64,000 bases of DNA from Lysobacterales bacterium 15-68-25. GTDB taxonomy: Bacteria; Pseudomonadota; Gammaproteobacteria; Xanthomonadales; Rhodanobacteraceae. The stretch lies in NCBI GenBank assembly GCA_002279065.1, contig NCKB01000005.1:1-64000 (forward strand), written 5' to 3'. The notes under the pieces were generated by a model, which saw nothing but the letters and a program-made list of their open reading frames with translations, ran no database searches and had not been told where the DNA came from. The translations under genes and the position numbers were made by a program. Shown here piece by piece: positions 18,328-28,200 of this stretch. How positions within the stretch are numbered: position 1 is the first letter of the stretch; each line of letters opens with the position of its first letter.

Positions 18328-19619
18328 AGTGGTTGTTGCGTGGTTTCCTGATGGTCCTCGTGCTGATGCTGGGCGGCGTCGCCTGGTGGCTGTTCGGACC
18401 GCATCCCGACGACGCGGCCACGCGTCGCGCTGGCCAGCTCGCCGCGGGCGAGAACCTGGCCGATCCGGCGCTGATCGAGCGCGGCCGCTACCTCGCCACG
18501 GTGGGCGATTGTGCCGCCTGCCACACCGCCCGTGACGGCGCACCGTTTGCAGGTGGACACGCGGTGCCGACGCCGTTCGGCAACATTCCGGCGCCCAACA
18601 TCACGCCGGACAACGAAACTGGCGTGGGCCAGTGGACGTTCGCCGACTTCTGGCGTGCCCTGCACGAGGGCAAGGGGCGTCACGGTGAGTTCCTCTATCC
18701 GGCGTTCTCCTACACCTCGTACACCAAGGTCACCCGCGAGGATGCGCTGGCGATCTTCGCCTACCTGAAATCGCTGCCGCCGGTACACCGCCCGTCCGCT
18801 GCGCCGGAGCTGGCCTTTCCCTACAGCGTGCGCAGCGGCCTGGCCGCTTGGCGCGCCCTGTACTTCCGTCCCGGCGTGTATCAGCCCGATCCGGCCCGGT
18901 CGCCGGAATGGAACCGCGGTGCCTATCTGGTGCAGGGGCTGGGCCATTGCAACGAATGCCACGCCCAGCGCGATGCGCTCGGCGGCATGCCGGCGCAGCC
19001 ACCGCTGTCCGGTGGCGAGATACCCGCGCAGGACTGGTACGCGCCCGATCTGAGCACGCAGGCGCACGGCGGCCTCGAGGGCTGGAGCCGGCAGGACATC
19101 GTGCAGTTGCTCAAGACCGGCCAGTCGGCCAGGGGCAGCGCATTCGGGCCGATGGCCGAGGTGGTCTCGCGCAGCACCCAGCACATGAGCGATGCCGATC
19201 TTTCGGCGATCGCCACCTACCTCGAGTCGCTGCCGCCGCGGCCGCAGCCGCCGGCGGTCGATCCGGCGATCGACGTGACGGCGATGTTGCACAAGGGCGA
19301 GGAGGTCTATGGCAAGCAATGTGCCGGCTGCCACGGCAAGGACGGCAACGGTGTCGACGGCGTCTATCCTCCGCTCAACGGCAACTCCTCGGTGGACGAG
19401 CCGACCGGCATCAATGCGGTCCGCGTGGTGCTGCTTGGCGGCTTCCCGCCGGTGACACCGGGCAATCCGCGACCGTACTCGATGCCGCCGTTCGCGCAGT
19501 CGCTCAACGATGCCGATGTGGCCGCGGTAGTCAGCTACATCCGGCATGCCTGGAACAACCACGCCCCGCCGGTGCTCGAGCGCGACGTGGGCAAGTATCG
19601 CCAGACGCCGATCGACTGA
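18324..19619 (+). CDS. Membrane-anchored trihaem cytochrome c
   Basis: The 431-residue product has one N-terminal membrane helix (residues about 5-24) and three haem motifs: CAACH (63-67), CNECH (209-213) and CAGCH (333-337). This is the layout of cytochrome subunits that take electrons from periplasmic alcohol, aldehyde, gluconate or molybdenum dehydrogenases and pass them to quinone or oxidase. AAGGGAGA precedes the ATG, which overlaps the upstream stop by four bases. No dehydrogenase gene is adjacent, so the donor is unknown; the dihaem partner is probably in the same chain. Confidence 0.88.
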   Translation: MKWLLRGFLMVLVLMLGGVAWWLFGPHPDDAATRRAGQLAAGENLADPALIERGRYLATVGDCAACHTARDGAPFAGGHAVPTPFGNIPAPNITPDNETGVGQWTFADFWRALHEGKGRHGEFLYPAFSYTSYTKVTREDALAIFAYLKSLPPVHRPSAAPELAFPYSVRSGLAAWRALYFRPGVYQPDPARSPEWNRGAYLVQGLGHCNECHAQRDALGGMPAQPPLSGGEIPAQDWYAPDLSTQAHGGLEGWSRQDIVQLLKTGQSARGSAFGPMAEVVSRSTQHMSDADLSAIATYLESLPPRPQPPAVDPAIDVTAMLHKGEEVYGKQCAGCHGKDGNGVDGVYPPLNGNSSVDEPTGINAVRVVLLGGFPPVTPGNPRPYSMPPFAQSLNDADVAAVVSYIRHAWNNHAPPVLERDVGKYRQTPID

Positions 19620-19644
19620 GCTCCCCGCCACGCGCGGCTCCCCA

Positions 19645-19672
19645 CGAACGGCCCGCTCCGGCGGGCCGTTCG
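19645..19672 (+). terminator. Hairpin after the cytochrome operon
   Basis: A perfect 12-bp stem (CGAACGGCCCGC with GCGGGCCGTTCG) around TCCG, 25 bases after the stop. No T tract follows, so it is a hairpin-only or Rho-assisted end. Confidence 0.5.
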
Positions 19673-19762
19673 CGTGCACGGCACGCGGAAACCCTACGGA
19701 GGCGCATGGCTGGCGCGCGCGGGTAAGATGCGCCTTTGCCTGACCACGATCGAAGCCAACGC

Positions 19763-20968
19763 ATGATCATCAATCCGAAAGTCCGCGGTTTCATCTGCAT
19801 CACGGCGCACCCGGTGGGCTGCGCGAAGAACGTGCTCGAGCAGATCGACATCACCAGGGCCAGCGGCCAGAGCGGGCAGGGCCCGAAGCGCGTGCTGGTC
19901 ATCGGTGCCTCCACCGGTTATGGCCTGGCCTCGCGCATCACCGCCGCGTTCGGCTACGGCGCGGCCACGCTCGGCGTGTTCTTCGAGAAGCCCTCGAGCG
20001 AGACCAAGACCGGCACTGCCGGCTGGTACAACTCCGCCGCGTTCGACCAGGCCGCCAAGGCCGCCGGCCTGACAGCCAAGTCGATCAACGGCGACGCGTT
20101 CTCCGACGAGACCCGTGCGCGCACCATCGAGCTGATCAAGGCGGAGATGGGCGGCCCGATCGACCTGGTGGTGTATTCGCTGGCCTCGCCGGTGCGCAAG
20201 CTGCCGGACACCGGTGAAGTGAAGCGCTCCGCGCTCAAGACCATCGGCGAGACCTTCAGCGCCACCTCGATCGACACCAACCGCGACACGGTGATCACCG
20301 CCACCGTCGAGCCGGCCACCGAGCAGGAGATCGCCGACACCGTCGCCGTGATGGGTGGCGAGGACTGGGCGCTGTGGATCGAAGCGCTGAGCCAGGCCGG
20401 CGTGCTGGCCAAGGACGCCACCACCATCGCCTACAGCTACGTTGGCACCTCGATCACCTGGCCGATCTACTGGCACGGCACCCTGGGTCGCGCCAAGCAG
20501 CACCTGGACAACACCGCCGGTGCCATGCGCGAGCGCTATGCGGCGCAGGGCCTGAAGGCCTACGTGGGCGTGATGAAGTCGGTGGTGACCCAGGCCAGCG
20601 CGGCGATCCCGGTGATTCCGCTGTACGTGTCGATGGTCTTCAAGATCATGAAGGCCAAGGGCATCCACGAGGGCACCATCGAGCAGGCCAACCGCCTGTT
20701 CCGCGACTTCCTCTACCGCGCCGACGGCAGCGCGCCTCCGGTCGACGAGAAGCACCGCCTGCGCCTGGACGACTGGGAGCTGCGCGACGACGTGCAGTCC
20801 GAATGCAAGGCGCTGTGGCCGACGGTGACCACCGAGAACCTCAACCAGCTCACCGACTACGCCGGCTACCGCCACGACTTCCTCAAGCTGTTCGGCTTCG
20901 ACCGCAGCGACGTGGACTACACCCAGGACGTGCCGGCGGACGTGCGCTTCGACTGCGTGGAGATGTAA
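19763..20968 (+). CDS. fabV: Enoyl-ACP reductase FabV (trans-2-enoyl reductase)
   Basis: Catalyses the last, NADH-dependent step of each fatty-acid elongation cycle. The 401-residue product begins [17 protein letters not shown], as in FabV proteins. It has the nucleotide-binding GASTGYG (Tyr53) and the Y-x8-K active site at Tyr236-Lys245 ([10 protein letters not shown]). FabV is known for intrinsic triclosan tolerance. The start at 19763 follows the family; the frame opens 27 bases earlier. It is monocistronic and followed by UUCG-type hairpins. Confidence 0.97.
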   Translation: MIINPKVRGFICITAHPVGCAKNVLEQIDITRASGQSGQGPKRVLVIGASTGYGLASRITAAFGYGAATLGVFFEKPSSETKTGTAGWYNSAAFDQAAKAAGLTAKSINGDAFSDETRARTIELIKAEMGGPIDLVVYSLASPVRKLPDTGEVKRSALKTIGETFSATSIDTNRDTVITATVEPATEQEIADTVAVMGGEDWALWIEALSQAGVLAKDATTIAYSYVGTSITWPIYWHGTLGRAKQHLDNTAGAMRERYAAQGLKAYVGVMKSVVTQASAAIPVIPLYVSMVFKIMKAKGIHEGTIEQANRLFRDFLYRADGSAPPVDEKHRLRLDDWELRDDVQSECKALWPTVTTENLNQLTDYAGYRHDFLKLFGFDRSDVDYTQDVPADVRFDCVEM

Positions 20969-20992
20969 ACGGCGTTGTCGAGCGCCGTGTAT

Positions 20993-21014
20993 GCGGGCGC
21001 CTTCGGGCGCCCGC
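20993..21014 (+). terminator. UUCG hairpin after fabV
   Basis: GCGGGCGCC (20993-21001) and GGCGCCCGC (21006-21014) form a 9-bp stem closed by TTCG, 24 bases after the fabV stop. Only two Ts follow. A second, smaller TACCC/GGGTA hairpin with the same TTCG core lies at 21058-21072. Confidence 0.6.
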
Positions 21015-21110
21015 TTCGTGTGGGGCGGGGGCCGGTCACTCGACGATTCGCTGCGCTTACCCCTTCGGGGTAGGCCCTCGGTGGTTCAACGCTCGCAAGG
21101 CTCGTTTGTG

Positions 21111-21196
21111 TCCAGCGTTCGCTGGAATGACGAGCCTGAAGTCGGTGCCTTGGTGACGAGGGAATCTTCCCCGCCGGCATCCCGGCGAACGCCGGG
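21111..21196. repeat. Pair of REP-like palindromes in inverted orientation
   Basis: TCCAGCG-TT-CGCTGGA (21111-21126) and CCCGGCG-AA-CGCCGGG (21181-21196) share the same core. The second is the reverse orientation of the first, because the spacer reads TT then AA. Each is flanked by a related tail (GGAATGACGAG and, in reverse, GGGATGCC). The layout resembles REP doublets (REPINs). They fill the fabV-glycosylase intergenic region. No RAYT transposase gene is in the window. Confidence 0.55.
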
Positions 21197-21234
21197 GGCG
21201 CTGTTCAACGGCGAATGCCGGCCATCCAGCGCCT

Positions 21235-21747
21235 TCAATCCGCACGCACCCGCCGGGCCAACTCCTGCCACGGCGCGATCGACCAATGCCCGCGCGCCTG
21301 CCCCGACGGCGAGGGCAGCACGAACACCCGCGTCGTGCCGATGCACTCGGGCTGCTCGCCGTAGCCGCTGATCGCCCGGCCCAGCGCCGCCCTCGCGCCG
21401 TGCTTGCTGGTGAAGGCCAGCCAGCGCGGCGCGTGCCGCTCGATCTTCGCGCGCAGGGCCGGCACGTCGAAGGCGTCGCGCGGCAGCTCGCTGTCGTTGC
21501 CGCTGTGGAACTTGGCCAGGTCGGTGAAGCCGATGCCCAGCGCGGGCAAGGTGGGGAACTCCTCCGGCGCATACCGCCGCGGGGTCAGCCCGACCTCCGC
21601 CAGCGCCCGCCAGAACAGGTTGCCCGGATGCGCGTAATAGGCCCCCTCGGCCGCCGAGCGCTTGCCCGCCGCCGTACCGCAGAACACCAGCGCCAGGCCC
21701 GGTTGCAGCACGTCGGGCAGGATGTGATCGTCAGCCGGCCGTGTCAT
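21235..21747 (-). CDS. Mug/TDG-family DNA glycosylase, divergent active site
   Basis: A 170-residue protein that aligns along its length with E. coli Mug (G:T/U mismatch glycosylase): LQPGLALVFCG, then YYAHPGNLFWRAL and LPSPSGQAR. The catalytic asparagine of the Mug GINPG motif is replaced: the motif reads GTAAG (residues 24-28). The later NPSG is SPSG. Asp in GIGFTDLAK is a possible substitute catalytic residue, as described for the Deinococcus enzyme. The ATG at 21747 overlaps the upstream gene by 17 bases, so the two are probably one operon. Base-excision repair role inferred; substrate uncertain. Confidence 0.8.
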   Translation of the reverse strand: MTRPADDHILPDVLQPGLALVFCGTAAGKRSAAEGAYYAHPGNLFWRALAEVGLTPRRYAPEEFPTLPALGIGFTDLAKFHSGNDSELPRDAFDVPALRAKIERHAPRWLAFTSKHGARAALGRAISGYGEQPECIGTTRVFVLPSPSGQARGHWSIAPWQELARRVRAD

Positions 21748-22420
21748 CGAGCAGGAAATCGGTGAACTGGAAACGTTCGTCGCGCAGCACCGACTCGCCG
21801 CGACGCAGCCGCAGCGGCGTGCGGAACAGCGGACCACCGCAGCTCAGCGTATGAAACTCGCCGCGCTCGCCGCAGGGGTCGACCCCGACCGGCAGTGCGT
21901 CGAGCAGGGCACCGTCGTAGGCGCGGCCGCAGAACGCGGCGTCGAGTTGCTGGGTGTCCACGCAGCACAGCATCGCGCGATGGCCCTCGGCCACGAAGCG
22001 GCGCGAGATCTCGGCGGTGTCTTCGCCCCAGATCGGGAACACCGCGCGCCACTCGGCCTGGCCGAGCTGGCGCACGCGATAGTCGCGCACGTCCTGCAGG
22101 AACAGGTCGCCGAATGCGCAGTGGCGGACGCCTGGCCAGCGCATGCGCGCTTCGGCCAGCGCTCTGGCGTGTGCTTCTTCGTAGGCCTCGTTCGATCCGG
22201 GCCAGTCCATTTCCACCGCCAGCAGCGGCAGGCCGAGCGACTCGGCCTGGGCCTCCAGGATCGCGCGCCGCACGCCGTGCATGGCGATGCGGTCGTAGGT
22301 GCGGTTGACCGTGGTGAGCAGGGCGACCACCTGCCAATGCGGGTCGGCGCGCAGCCGCTGCAAAGCCATCAGGCAGTCCTTGCCGCCGCTCCAGGCCAGC
22401 AGGATGGGTGTCGGAGTCAT
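21731..22420 (-). CDS. Dph6-like PP-loop ATPase (DUF71 family)
   Basis: A 229-residue ATP pyrophosphatase-fold protein with the N-terminal PP-loop SGGKDC (residues 11-16), followed by GVRRAILEAQAESLGLPL, GDLFLQDVRDYRV, and GERGEFHTLSCGGPLF near the end, all typical of the diphthine-ammonia ligase (Dph6) family. Bacteria lack diphthamide, so the real reaction is a different amidation or adenylation that is not established. The stop overlaps the glycosylase start by 17 bases. Confidence 0.8.
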   Translation of the reverse strand: MTPTPILLAWSGGKDCLMALQRLRADPHWQVVALLTTVNRTYDRIAMHGVRRAILEAQAESLGLPLLAVEMDWPGSNEAYEEAHARALAEARMRWPGVRHCAFGDLFLQDVRDYRVRQLGQAEWRAVFPIWGEDTAEISRRFVAEGHRAMLCCVDTQQLDAAFCGRAYDGALLDALPVGVDPCGERGEFHTLSCGGPLFRTPLRLRRGESVLRDERFQFTDFLLDDTAG

Positions 22421-22484
22421 CCGCTAACTCTACGTGATCATGCCTACCACATGGCATGGACACCCAGGCTGGCAGGCTGCCCGG

Positions 22485-23651
22485 ATGACCGGCTTCCTGA
22501 TCGACCTGTGGACCCGTTCCCCCGTATTCCGGCTGACCGGCTGTGCCGCGGTGGCGCTGCTGGTGGCGATGCTGCTCCATCGCGCGATCCGCGTGCTGTT
22601 GTGGCGGTGGAGCGACGATCACCCGATGGTGCGCGACATGCTGCGGTTCGCCCGTGCACCGATGGGCTGGCTGGTGCCGCTGGCCATACTGGCGGTGGTC
22701 CTGCATGCGCGCCCCGAGTCGGCGCTGCTTGCCCCGGTACCGGTGCTGTCGCACGGACTGGTCGTCGCGTTGATCGGCGTTGCCACCTGGCTGGCCGTGC
22801 GTTGCGTACAGGCAGCCGAGGCCTTCTTCACCCGACGCTTCCCGGTGGATGTGGCCGACAACCTGTACGCGCGCCGGGTGCTGACCCAGGCGCGGGTGCT
22901 CGGCCGCACCGCGTCCGTGCTGATCGTGCTGCTCGGGCTGGCGGCGGCGCTGATGACCCTGCCGCTGGTGCGCCAGATCGGTGCCAGTCTGCTCGCCTCG
23001 GCGGGATTGGCCGGGCTGGCGGTGGGCCTGGCGGCCAAGCCGGTGCTGGGCAACCTGATCGCCGGCCTGCAGATCGCGCTGACCCAGCCGATCCGCCTAG
23101 ACGACGTGGTGATCATCGAAGGCGAGTGGGGCCGGGTGGAGGAGATCACCGGCACCTACGTGGTGGTGCGCATCTGGGACGAGCGGCGGCTGGTGGTGCC
23201 GTTGAACTGGTTCATGGAGCACCCGTTCCAGAACTGGACCCGGCGCACCGCGCAACTCGTGGGCACCGTGTTCCTGTGGCTGGACTATCGCGTGCCATTG
23301 GGGCCTTTGCGCAAGGAGCTGGAGCGGCTGTGCCACGAGGCGCCCGAGTGGGACGGCCGCGTCTGCCTGCTGCAGGTGACCGACGCCAGCGAGCACGCGA
23401 TGCAGCTGCGTGCGCTGGTCAGCTCGGGCGATTCCGGGCGCAACTGGGACCTGCGCTGCCGCGTGCGCGAGGGGTTGCTGGCCTTCGTGCAGGCCAGCCA
23501 CCCGGAGGCCCTGCCGCGCTGGCGTGGCGAATGGTCGCGTAACGCGGGGGCCGGGTCCGGGGGCGGCGGGTCGACGTCACGGCAGTCGCCGGAAGGCCAG
23601 CGCAGCCCGCATCCGGAAGATGGCGCCGGGAACCTCCCCGGGGCGGCCTGA
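22485..23651 (+). CDS. MscS-family mechanosensitive ion channel
   Basis: A 388-residue membrane protein with four hydrophobic segments. The pore helix is Gly/Ala-rich (residues about 165-190, ASAGLAGLAVGLAAK). The beta domain follows: PIRLDDVVIIEGEWGRVEEI and VPLNWFMEHPFQNW. The family opens under membrane tension to protect against hypo-osmotic shock. Start uncertain: ATG 22485 (MTGFLIDLW) is chosen because the upstream residues (from 22434) are not membrane-like; neither start has a strong binding site. The C-terminal 50 residues are low-complexity Gly/Ser/Pro. Confidence 0.85.
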   Translation: MTGFLIDLWTRSPVFRLTGCAAVALLVAMLLHRAIRVLLWRWSDDHPMVRDMLRFARAPMGWLVPLAILAVVLHARPESALLAPVPVLSHGLVVALIGVATWLAVRCVQAAEAFFTRRFPVDVADNLYARRVLTQARVLGRTASVLIVLLGLAAALMTLPLVRQIGASLLASAGLAGLAVGLAAKPVLGNLIAGLQIALTQPIRLDDVVIIEGEWGRVEEITGTYVVVRIWDERRLVVPLNWFMEHPFQNWTRRTAQLVGTVFLWLDYRVPLGPLRKELERLCHEAPEWDGRVCLLQVTDASEHAMQLRALVSSGDSGRNWDLRCRVREGLLAFVQASHPEALPRWRGEWSRNAGAGSGGGGSTSRQSPEGQRSPHPEDGAGNLPGAA

Positions 23652-23702
23652 ACGCCCCGGCGACACGCGTCACGGGCCACCAAAGTCAAGGGTGGATGCG
23701 CA

Positions 23703-23732
23703 TCGACAGTGCCCCGAACCAGCCGTTATAAA
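23703..23732 (+). promoter_or_regulatory. Candidate rng promoter
   Basis: TCGACA (23703-23708) and TATAAA (23727-23732) are 18 bases apart and lie 26 bases before the GTG start of rng. This is one of the better consensus matches in the window. Confidence 0.6.
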
Positions 23733-23757
23733 GGTTGTCCTGGGCGGGGGTAGTGCG

Positions 23758-25227
23758 GTGAGCGAAGAGATCCTGATCAATGTGACGCCGCGCGAAACCC
23801 GCGTCGGCATCGTCGAGAACGGCATGCTGCAGGAGGTCCACGTCGAGCGCGCCTCACGCCGCGGCTACGTGGGCAACATCTACAAGGGCCGGGTGCAGCG
23901 GGTGATGCCCGGCATGCAGGCGGTGTTCGTCGACATCGGATTGGATCGCGCCGCCTTCCTGCACGCGTCGGACATCATCCGGCCGGCCATCCCGGGCGTG
24001 GAGGGCGAGGGCAACGGCCAAGTGCCGTCGATCAGCGAACTGGTGCACGAGGGCCAGGAGATCGTGGTGCAGGTGGTCAAGGACCCGATCAGCACCAAGG
24101 GCGCGCGCCTGTCCACCCACCTGTCGATTCCCTCGCGTTACCTGGTGCTGCTGCCGCATGCGCGTACGCTGGGAATTTCCGCGCGCATCGAGGACGAGGA
24201 TGAGCGTCAGCGCCTGAAGGACGTGCTGGCGCCGCTGCTCGGCGAAAGCCCGCTCGGCTACATCGTGCGTACCAATGCCGAGGGCCAGTCGGCCGAGTCG
24301 CTGGCGTTCGACGTGACTTACCTTGGCAAGGTGTGGCGCGTGGTGCAGGAGAACATCGCCCGGGCGAAGGTGGGCGAGCGCGTCTACGAGGAGCTCTCGT
24401 TGCCGTTGCGCTGCCTGCGCGACTCGCTCAACGAGACCATCGAGAAGGTGCGCGTGGATTCGCGCGAGACCTTCGACAAGGTGGTCAAGTTCGTGCACAA
24501 GTTCATGCCCAGCCTGGACGACCGGGTCGAGCACTACGACGGCGAGCGGCCGATCTTCGACCTGTACGGTGCCGAGGACGAGATCCAGCGCGCGCTGAAG
24601 AAGGAGGTGCCGCTCAAATCCGGCGGCTACCTCATCGTCGACCAGACCGAGGCGATGACCACCATCGACGTCAACACCGGCGGCTACCTCGGCACGCGCA
24701 ACCTGGAGGAAACCGTCTACCGCACCAACCTGGAGGCGGCGCAGGCGGCCGCACGCCAGCTGCGGCTGCGCAATCTGGGCGGCATCATCATCATCGACTT
24801 CATCGACATGACCGACGAGGAGCACAAGCGCCAGGTGCTGCGCACCCTCGAGAAGGGCCTGTCGCGCGACCACGCCAAGACCACCGTCTACCCGATGTCG
24901 GCGCTGGGGCTGGTGGAGATGACCCGCAAGCGCACCACCGAGAGCCTGGAGCGCCAGCTGTGCGAGCCGTGCCCGGCCTGCGCCGGCCGCGGCACGATCA
25001 AGACCGCCGAGACGGTGACCTACGAGATCTTCCGCGAGATCACCCGCGCCGTGCGCCAGTTCAGCGCGGCCAAGCTGTTGGTGATGGCCAGTCCGTCGGT
25101 GGTCAACCGCATCCTCGAGGAGGAGTCCTCCGCGGTGGCCGAACTGGAGGAGTTCATCTCCAAGAGCATACGCTTCCAGGCCGAAGAGCATTATTCGCAG
25201 GAACAGTTCGATGTGGTGCTGCTGTAA
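23758..25227 (+). CDS. rng: Ribonuclease G
   Basis: A single-strand endoribonuclease that matures the 16S rRNA 5' end and degrades some mRNAs. The 489-residue product equals E. coli RNase G in length. An S1 domain spans residues about 35-125, and the catalytic aspartates are D304 (TTIDVNTGG) and D347 (IIIIDFIDM). The zinc-link motif CPAC is at 405-408. It lacks the long C-terminal scaffold of RNase E. The start is GTG at 23758 (MSEEILINVTPRETRV). The next gene, yhdP, starts 28 bases on. Confidence 0.97.
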   Translation: MSEEILINVTPRETRVGIVENGMLQEVHVERASRRGYVGNIYKGRVQRVMPGMQAVFVDIGLDRAAFLHASDIIRPAIPGVEGEGNGQVPSISELVHEGQEIVVQVVKDPISTKGARLSTHLSIPSRYLVLLPHARTLGISARIEDEDERQRLKDVLAPLLGESPLGYIVRTNAEGQSAESLAFDVTYLGKVWRVVQENIARAKVGERVYEELSLPLRCLRDSLNETIEKVRVDSRETFDKVVKFVHKFMPSLDDRVEHYDGERPIFDLYGAEDEIQRALKKEVPLKSGGYLIVDQTEAMTTIDVNTGGYLGTRNLEETVYRTNLEAAQAAARQLRLRNLGGIIIIDFIDMTDEEHKRQVLRTLEKGLSRDHAKTTVYPMSALGLVEMTRKRTTESLERQLCEPCPACAGRGTIKTAETVTYEIFREITRAVRQFSAAKLLVMASPSVVNRILEEESSAVAELEEFISKSIRFQAEEHYSQEQFDVVLL

Positions 25228-25254
25228 CCCGCGGCGCGGCGTGGATCGCCGGTC

Positions 25255-28200
25255 GTGACGGCGACCTGGTCACGCCGCGCGCACCGGCTCAGCCGGGCGC
25301 TCGGATGGATCGTCGGCGTCGCCCTGATCACCCTGGCGGTGGTCGCCGCGCTGGCACAGGTACTGCTGCCGGCGCTGGCGCAGCATCCGCAGTGGGTGGC
25401 TGCCCAGCTGGGCGCGCGCCTGCACCGTCCGGTGTCGTTCGAGTCGATGCAGGGGCGCTGGACGCCCGCCGGCCCGACCTTTGCGCTGCGCGGCGTCACC
25501 CTGGGAGGTGCGGCACCCGGCCAGGCGCCGCTGCGTATCCCCGAGGTCGATGCGACGCTTGATTTCGGTGGCTGGCTGCTGCCCTCGCGGCACATGCTCA
25601 ACCTGCACGTGCGCGGCGTACAACTGGACGTGGCCCGCAGCAAGGATGGGCACTGGTCGATCCGCGGCATCGGCACCGCCGGCGGCAGCTCCGAACAGCC
25701 GATGTCGCCGGGACGCCTCTCGCTCGACCTGTGGCTGGACGACGTGCACATCGACGTCGCCGATGAGCGCACCGGCCGGCACTACGCGGTGCTCGCCGAC
25801 CAGTTGCGTGCGTGGCTGGGTTCGGGCGAGGTGCGTGTGGGCGCCCGGCTGCGTCGCGCCGGGGCGGACGGCGTGCTCACCGCGGCCGGGCAGTTCCGCG
25901 ACGACGGCAGCAACGGGCGCGTCTGGCTGGCGGGCGACAACCTCGACGTGAAGGCGATGCTGGGCGACGCCAGCCTGGCCGGCTACACCGCCGAGCAGGG
26001 CCATGGACATCTCGAGGCATGGCTGGACTGGCGCGACGGCAAGGTGGTGCGCAGCGTGCTGCAGACCGACCTGACCGGTGTCTCGCTGGGCACGCCGGTG
26101 GGCAGCCGGGTCGACGTGGCGGCGATCCGCGGCGTGATGGAGATCCGCCAGACCGGGGACGGCTACCGACTCGCCTGGGCCGGCTACGACGGCAGCGCGC
26201 TGGTGGCGGTGATGCACCGTCCTTCTGCGGAGGCGATCCGCATCGGTATCGCCGCCAGCAGCCTTCAGCTGGCGCCGTTGGTGCCTTGGCTGGCGCTCAA
26301 GCCGGACATGTCGGCGGGGTTGTCGCACTGGCTGGGCGAGGGCAAGCCGCGCGGCGAGATCACCCGCGCCGACGTCCAGTGGCAGCGAGGCGTCGGCCTG
26401 ATCCGGCTCGATGCCGCATTCCAGGGGCTGGGTATCGATCCGGTCGGTGCGCTGCCCGGCATCGACAGGCTCTCCGGCACCCTTCGCGGCGATGCCGAGG
26501 CGCTCTCGCTGGAGTTGCCCCAACAGGCCACCGTGCTGCGTTTCCCCAAGGCGTTCCGCCAGCCGTTCGAGCTGTCCCGGCTGGCCGGCACGGTGGCGGT
26601 GTGGCACGACGACGACGGCGTGCACCTCGGTGCCGATCCGCTGGCGTTCACCGGCATCGGCTACGCCGGCGAGGCCCGCGGCGAGGTGCTGCTGCCGGCC
26701 GGCGGTGGTCAGCCGTTCCTCGACCTGTACGCCCACATCGACCACGGCGACGTCACCGCGGCCAAGCTGTTCTGGCCGCTCACCATGCCGCCGAAGGCGA
26801 TGGCATGGCTGGATCGCGGCCTGGTCGGCGGCACCATCGACGGCGGCGACGCGCTGGTGCGCGGCAGCTTGGCCGACTGGCCTTTCCTGCACGACGAGGG
26901 TCGCTTCGAGGCCCAGGCGCGGATGAGCGACCTCACGCTGGATTACGGCGAGGGTTGGCCGCGCGCCGAGCACGTCTCCGCGGTGGCCAACTTCATCGAC
27001 AACGGCATGCTGGTGCAGGCCAGTGGGGGCGACGCGATGGGGGTGAAGGCGCAGCGTGCGGTGGCGCTGATCCCCGATTTCGGTGACGCTGCGCTCGATC
27101 TCAATGTCAGCGGCAGCGGCAGCGGTGCCAGCCTGCTCGGCTTCGTCAGTCACAGCCCGATCGCCGCGCGCGAGGCCGACACGCTGGCCAAGCTGAAGCT
27201 GGGCGGCAGGGGCGACTTCGACTTCCACCTGCTGCTGCCATTCAAGGACGGTGCCTCGCCACAGCTCAACGGCACGGCGCAGCTGAGCAATGCCGATCTC
27301 AGCGCTCCGGACTGGAACCTCAAGCTGGGTCAGCTCTCCGGGCCGATGCAGTTCGATGCCACGGGGCTTTCCGCCGGTCCGCTGCAGGGAACGTTCCGTA
27401 GCCAGCCGTCGACCTTGCAGATGCGCATTGCCGGTGCCACCGGCGATCCCGACGCGGTGCTCTCGGCCAGCCTCGACGGACGCTTCACGCTGGCCGAGCT
27501 GCTCCGGGACCAGCCGGCCATGGCCTGGCTCGGCGCCGCATCGGAGGGACGCAGCGAATTCCGCATCGGCCTGGACATCGGTCGCGATGCCGCGAACGCG
27601 CCGTTGCACCAGCGCCTGACCATCGACTCGGCCTTGCAGGACGTCGCGATCAAGCTGCCGGCGCCGCTGGACAAGCCGGCGGGCGTGATGATGCCGCTGC
27701 ACGTGGTGCTGGGCCTGCCGACCGATTCGGCCGACCTGCAGGTCTCGCTGGACGAAGTCATGCGGGCGCGGTTTCGCCTGCCGGGCGGCTACGGGCAGCC
27801 GCTGGCCGGCACCATCGCGCTGGGCGACCGCATGCCCGACGTGCTGCCGACGCAGGGTCTGCGCGTGCAGGGCCACGGCGGCCGGGTGGACGTGAGCGGC
27901 TGGATCCAGCAGGTGGTCGGCGGTCAGGGCAGCGGCAGCGCGCCCACGCTCGAGGGCATCGACATCAGCGCCGACCACGCGATGCTGTTCGGCAACGATT
28001 TCCCCGGCCTGCACATGCAGGTCACACCGAAGCCCGACGGCCTGGGGATCGACGCCGATGGCGCCATGCTCTCCGGACACTTCGACGTGCCGGCCGCCGA
28101 CCTGGACAAGCGCGGCATCACCGCGCGGCTGAAGCGCCTTTACTGGCCCAAGGCCGAGCCGCCGAAGGACGCCAGCGGCAAGGCGCTGCCCGATACCGGC

